From NCBI GenBank assembly GCA_934466515.1, contig CAKSLH010000001.1, positions 124,001-188,000 on the forward strand: DNA of 64,000 nucleotides. Direction: 5' to 3'. The notes beneath the pieces were generated by a model. It saw only the letters and a program-made list of their open reading frames with translations, had not been told where the DNA came from and made no database searches. A program made the translations under genes and the position numbers. Below are positions 63,320-64,000 of this stretch, in pieces (positions within the stretch are counted from its first letter, which is position 1; each line of letters begins with the position of its first letter). The DNA is from an uncultured Eubacteriales bacterium. Its GTDB lineage: Bacteria > Bacillota > Clostridia > Oscillospirales > Acutalibacteraceae.

Positions 63320-64000
63320 ATGGAAAACAAAGAAAATCTTATTTTTGAAAAATATACCGAAACAACGCACAAAATCGGCAAAATCGCAAGCATAATGGTT
63401 TTAATAATGCTTGTCGGCGCTCCTTTTTTAATAGGTAAATATTTAGGCGCATACCCCGACTTAAAAGCCGCAGGAAAGGGCTTCTTTTCAGTCGGTCTTA
63501 TTTGGATGATAAGCAGTATCGCCGAATTTCTTATATATACCCCGATGTTAGGATCGGGCGGCGGTTATCTTGCGTTTATAACAGGTAATCTTATAAACAT
63601 GAAAATTCCCTGCGCGGTAAACGCAAGGGATATGGTAGGCGCAAAATCGGGAACGAAGGAAAACGAAATAATTTCGACCCTTTCAATTGCCACCTCTTCT
63701 CTTGTTACGATTATTGTTTTAGCGGTCGGCGTTGCATTGCTGACTCCCCTGCGTCCGCTTTTGCAGAAGCCGGTTTTACAGCCCGCATTTGATAATGTTG
63801 TTCCGGCTCTTTTCGGTGCAATGGCTTATAAGTATTACAAAAGCAATTTAAAAACCGCTCTTTTGCCGCTTACGGTTATGAGTCTTTTATTTATGATCGT
63901 TCCCTCGCTTACGGGCTCTACAAGCTTTATGATTATCCCCTCGGGCGCAATGGCGATAGGAATTGCTTACTTTTTCTATAAAAGAGACGGAAGGAAAAAT
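63320..64000 (+). CDS. Multi-pass membrane protein, partner of the DUF5058 gene (cut by window edge)
   Basis: The frame from ATG 63320 (behind AAGGAG) is open to the window edge, giving at least 227 residues with about six hydrophobic segments. After a charged N-terminus come IGKIASIMVLIMLVG and a helix pair with FLIYTPMLGSGGGYLAF. An AVNARDMVG segment, then KENEIISTLSIATSS, suggests a cytosolic loop. I do not recognise the family; in similar loci this gene follows DUF5058, and the pair may form one transporter. Confidence 0.7.
   Translation, partial: MENKENLIFEKYTETTHKIGKIASIMVLIMLVGAPFLIGKYLGAYPDLKAAGKGFFSVGLIWMISSIAEFLIYTPMLGSGGGYLAFITGNLINMKIPCAVNARDMVGAKSGTKENEIISTLSIATSSLVTIIVLAVGVALLTPLRPLLQKPVLQPAFDNVVPALFGAMAYKYYKSNLKTALLPLTVMSLLFMIVPSLTGSTSFMIIPSGAMAIGIAYFFYKRDGRKN

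Overview
The window is a 64 kb, AT-rich chromosomal segment of an anaerobic, probably spore-forming Clostridia-type Firmicute, most likely in or near the Oscillospiraceae/Ruminococcaceae. The evidence is an oxygen-sensitive class III ribonucleotide reductase (NrdD/NrdG), the sporulation protease SpoIVB, a SigH-like sigma factor, YtrA-type GntR/ABC genes, a DegV protein, sigma-A promoters with TTGACA/TATAAT spaced by 17, and strong AGGAGG ribosome sites. Taxonomy is an inference from gene content; no rRNA gene is present.

Layout. 1-1456: divergent GH13 amylase (cut by the window edge) and AraC regulator. 1522-10898: housekeeping genes on the minus strand (dut, nrdDG, a DUF2156-GNAT fusion, hemolysin III, DegV, nadE, a small alarmone synthetase). 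11054-17480: a small SH3-like protein, spoIVB, an OmpR/HK/HtrA envelope-stress operon, a zinc-ribbon protein whose upstream region carries a degenerate tRNA-Asn-like sequence, and a SigH-like factor. 17740-19449: phosphoglucomutase, followed by three copies of a hairpin-rich repeat. 20097-23443: nucleoside salvage operon deoC-cdd-pdp-add. 23537-26512: GntR-ABC transporter operon. 26635-28424: small membrane protein and cardiolipin synthase. 28570-35913: rpoBC with its own consensus promoter. 36208-40791: U32 peptidase, flavoprotein and htpG.

41002-43464 is accessory: an S23/IVP-like four-helix-bundle gene lies between the promoter and the body of a tRNA-Leu(CAG) gene, followed by an orphan MazF-type toxin and a small tyrosine recombinase. 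43625-57252 is a complete one-direction surface-polysaccharide operon (12 genes): PLP aminotransferase, two tandem ATP-grasp ligases, priming sugar transferase, three GT4 glycosyltransferases, Wzy-like polymerase, Wzx-like flippase, UDP-ManNAc dehydrogenase, UDP-GlcNAc 2-epimerase and a nucleotidyltransferase-fold protein. It starts from a TTGACG-17-TATAAT promoter. A collagen-like protein with phage-tail-like organisation is divergent to it.

59323-60873 is a decaying region: a SIS isomerase gene is frameshifted in an A6 tract, and the ROK kinase gene directly upstream has lost its 5' part to an element with 45-bp and 27-bp inverted repeats. From 60934 a Crp/Fnr regulator is divergent from a ferredoxin-like gene. 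The intergenic palindrome is centred exactly at -41.5 of the ferredoxin promoter, the classic class II activator position. The window ends in a DUF5058 membrane-protein gene and a second membrane-protein gene that runs off the edge.

I did not find a CRISPR array, a restriction system or a complete prophage. The least conventional objects are the IVS-like insertion in the tRNA-Leu leader, the tRNA-Asn-like relic in front of the zinc-ribbon gene, the covarying hairpin repeats at 19.5-20.1 kb, the inverted-repeat element at 60.5-60.9 kb, and the tandem ATP-grasp/aminotransferase module of the polysaccharide locus.
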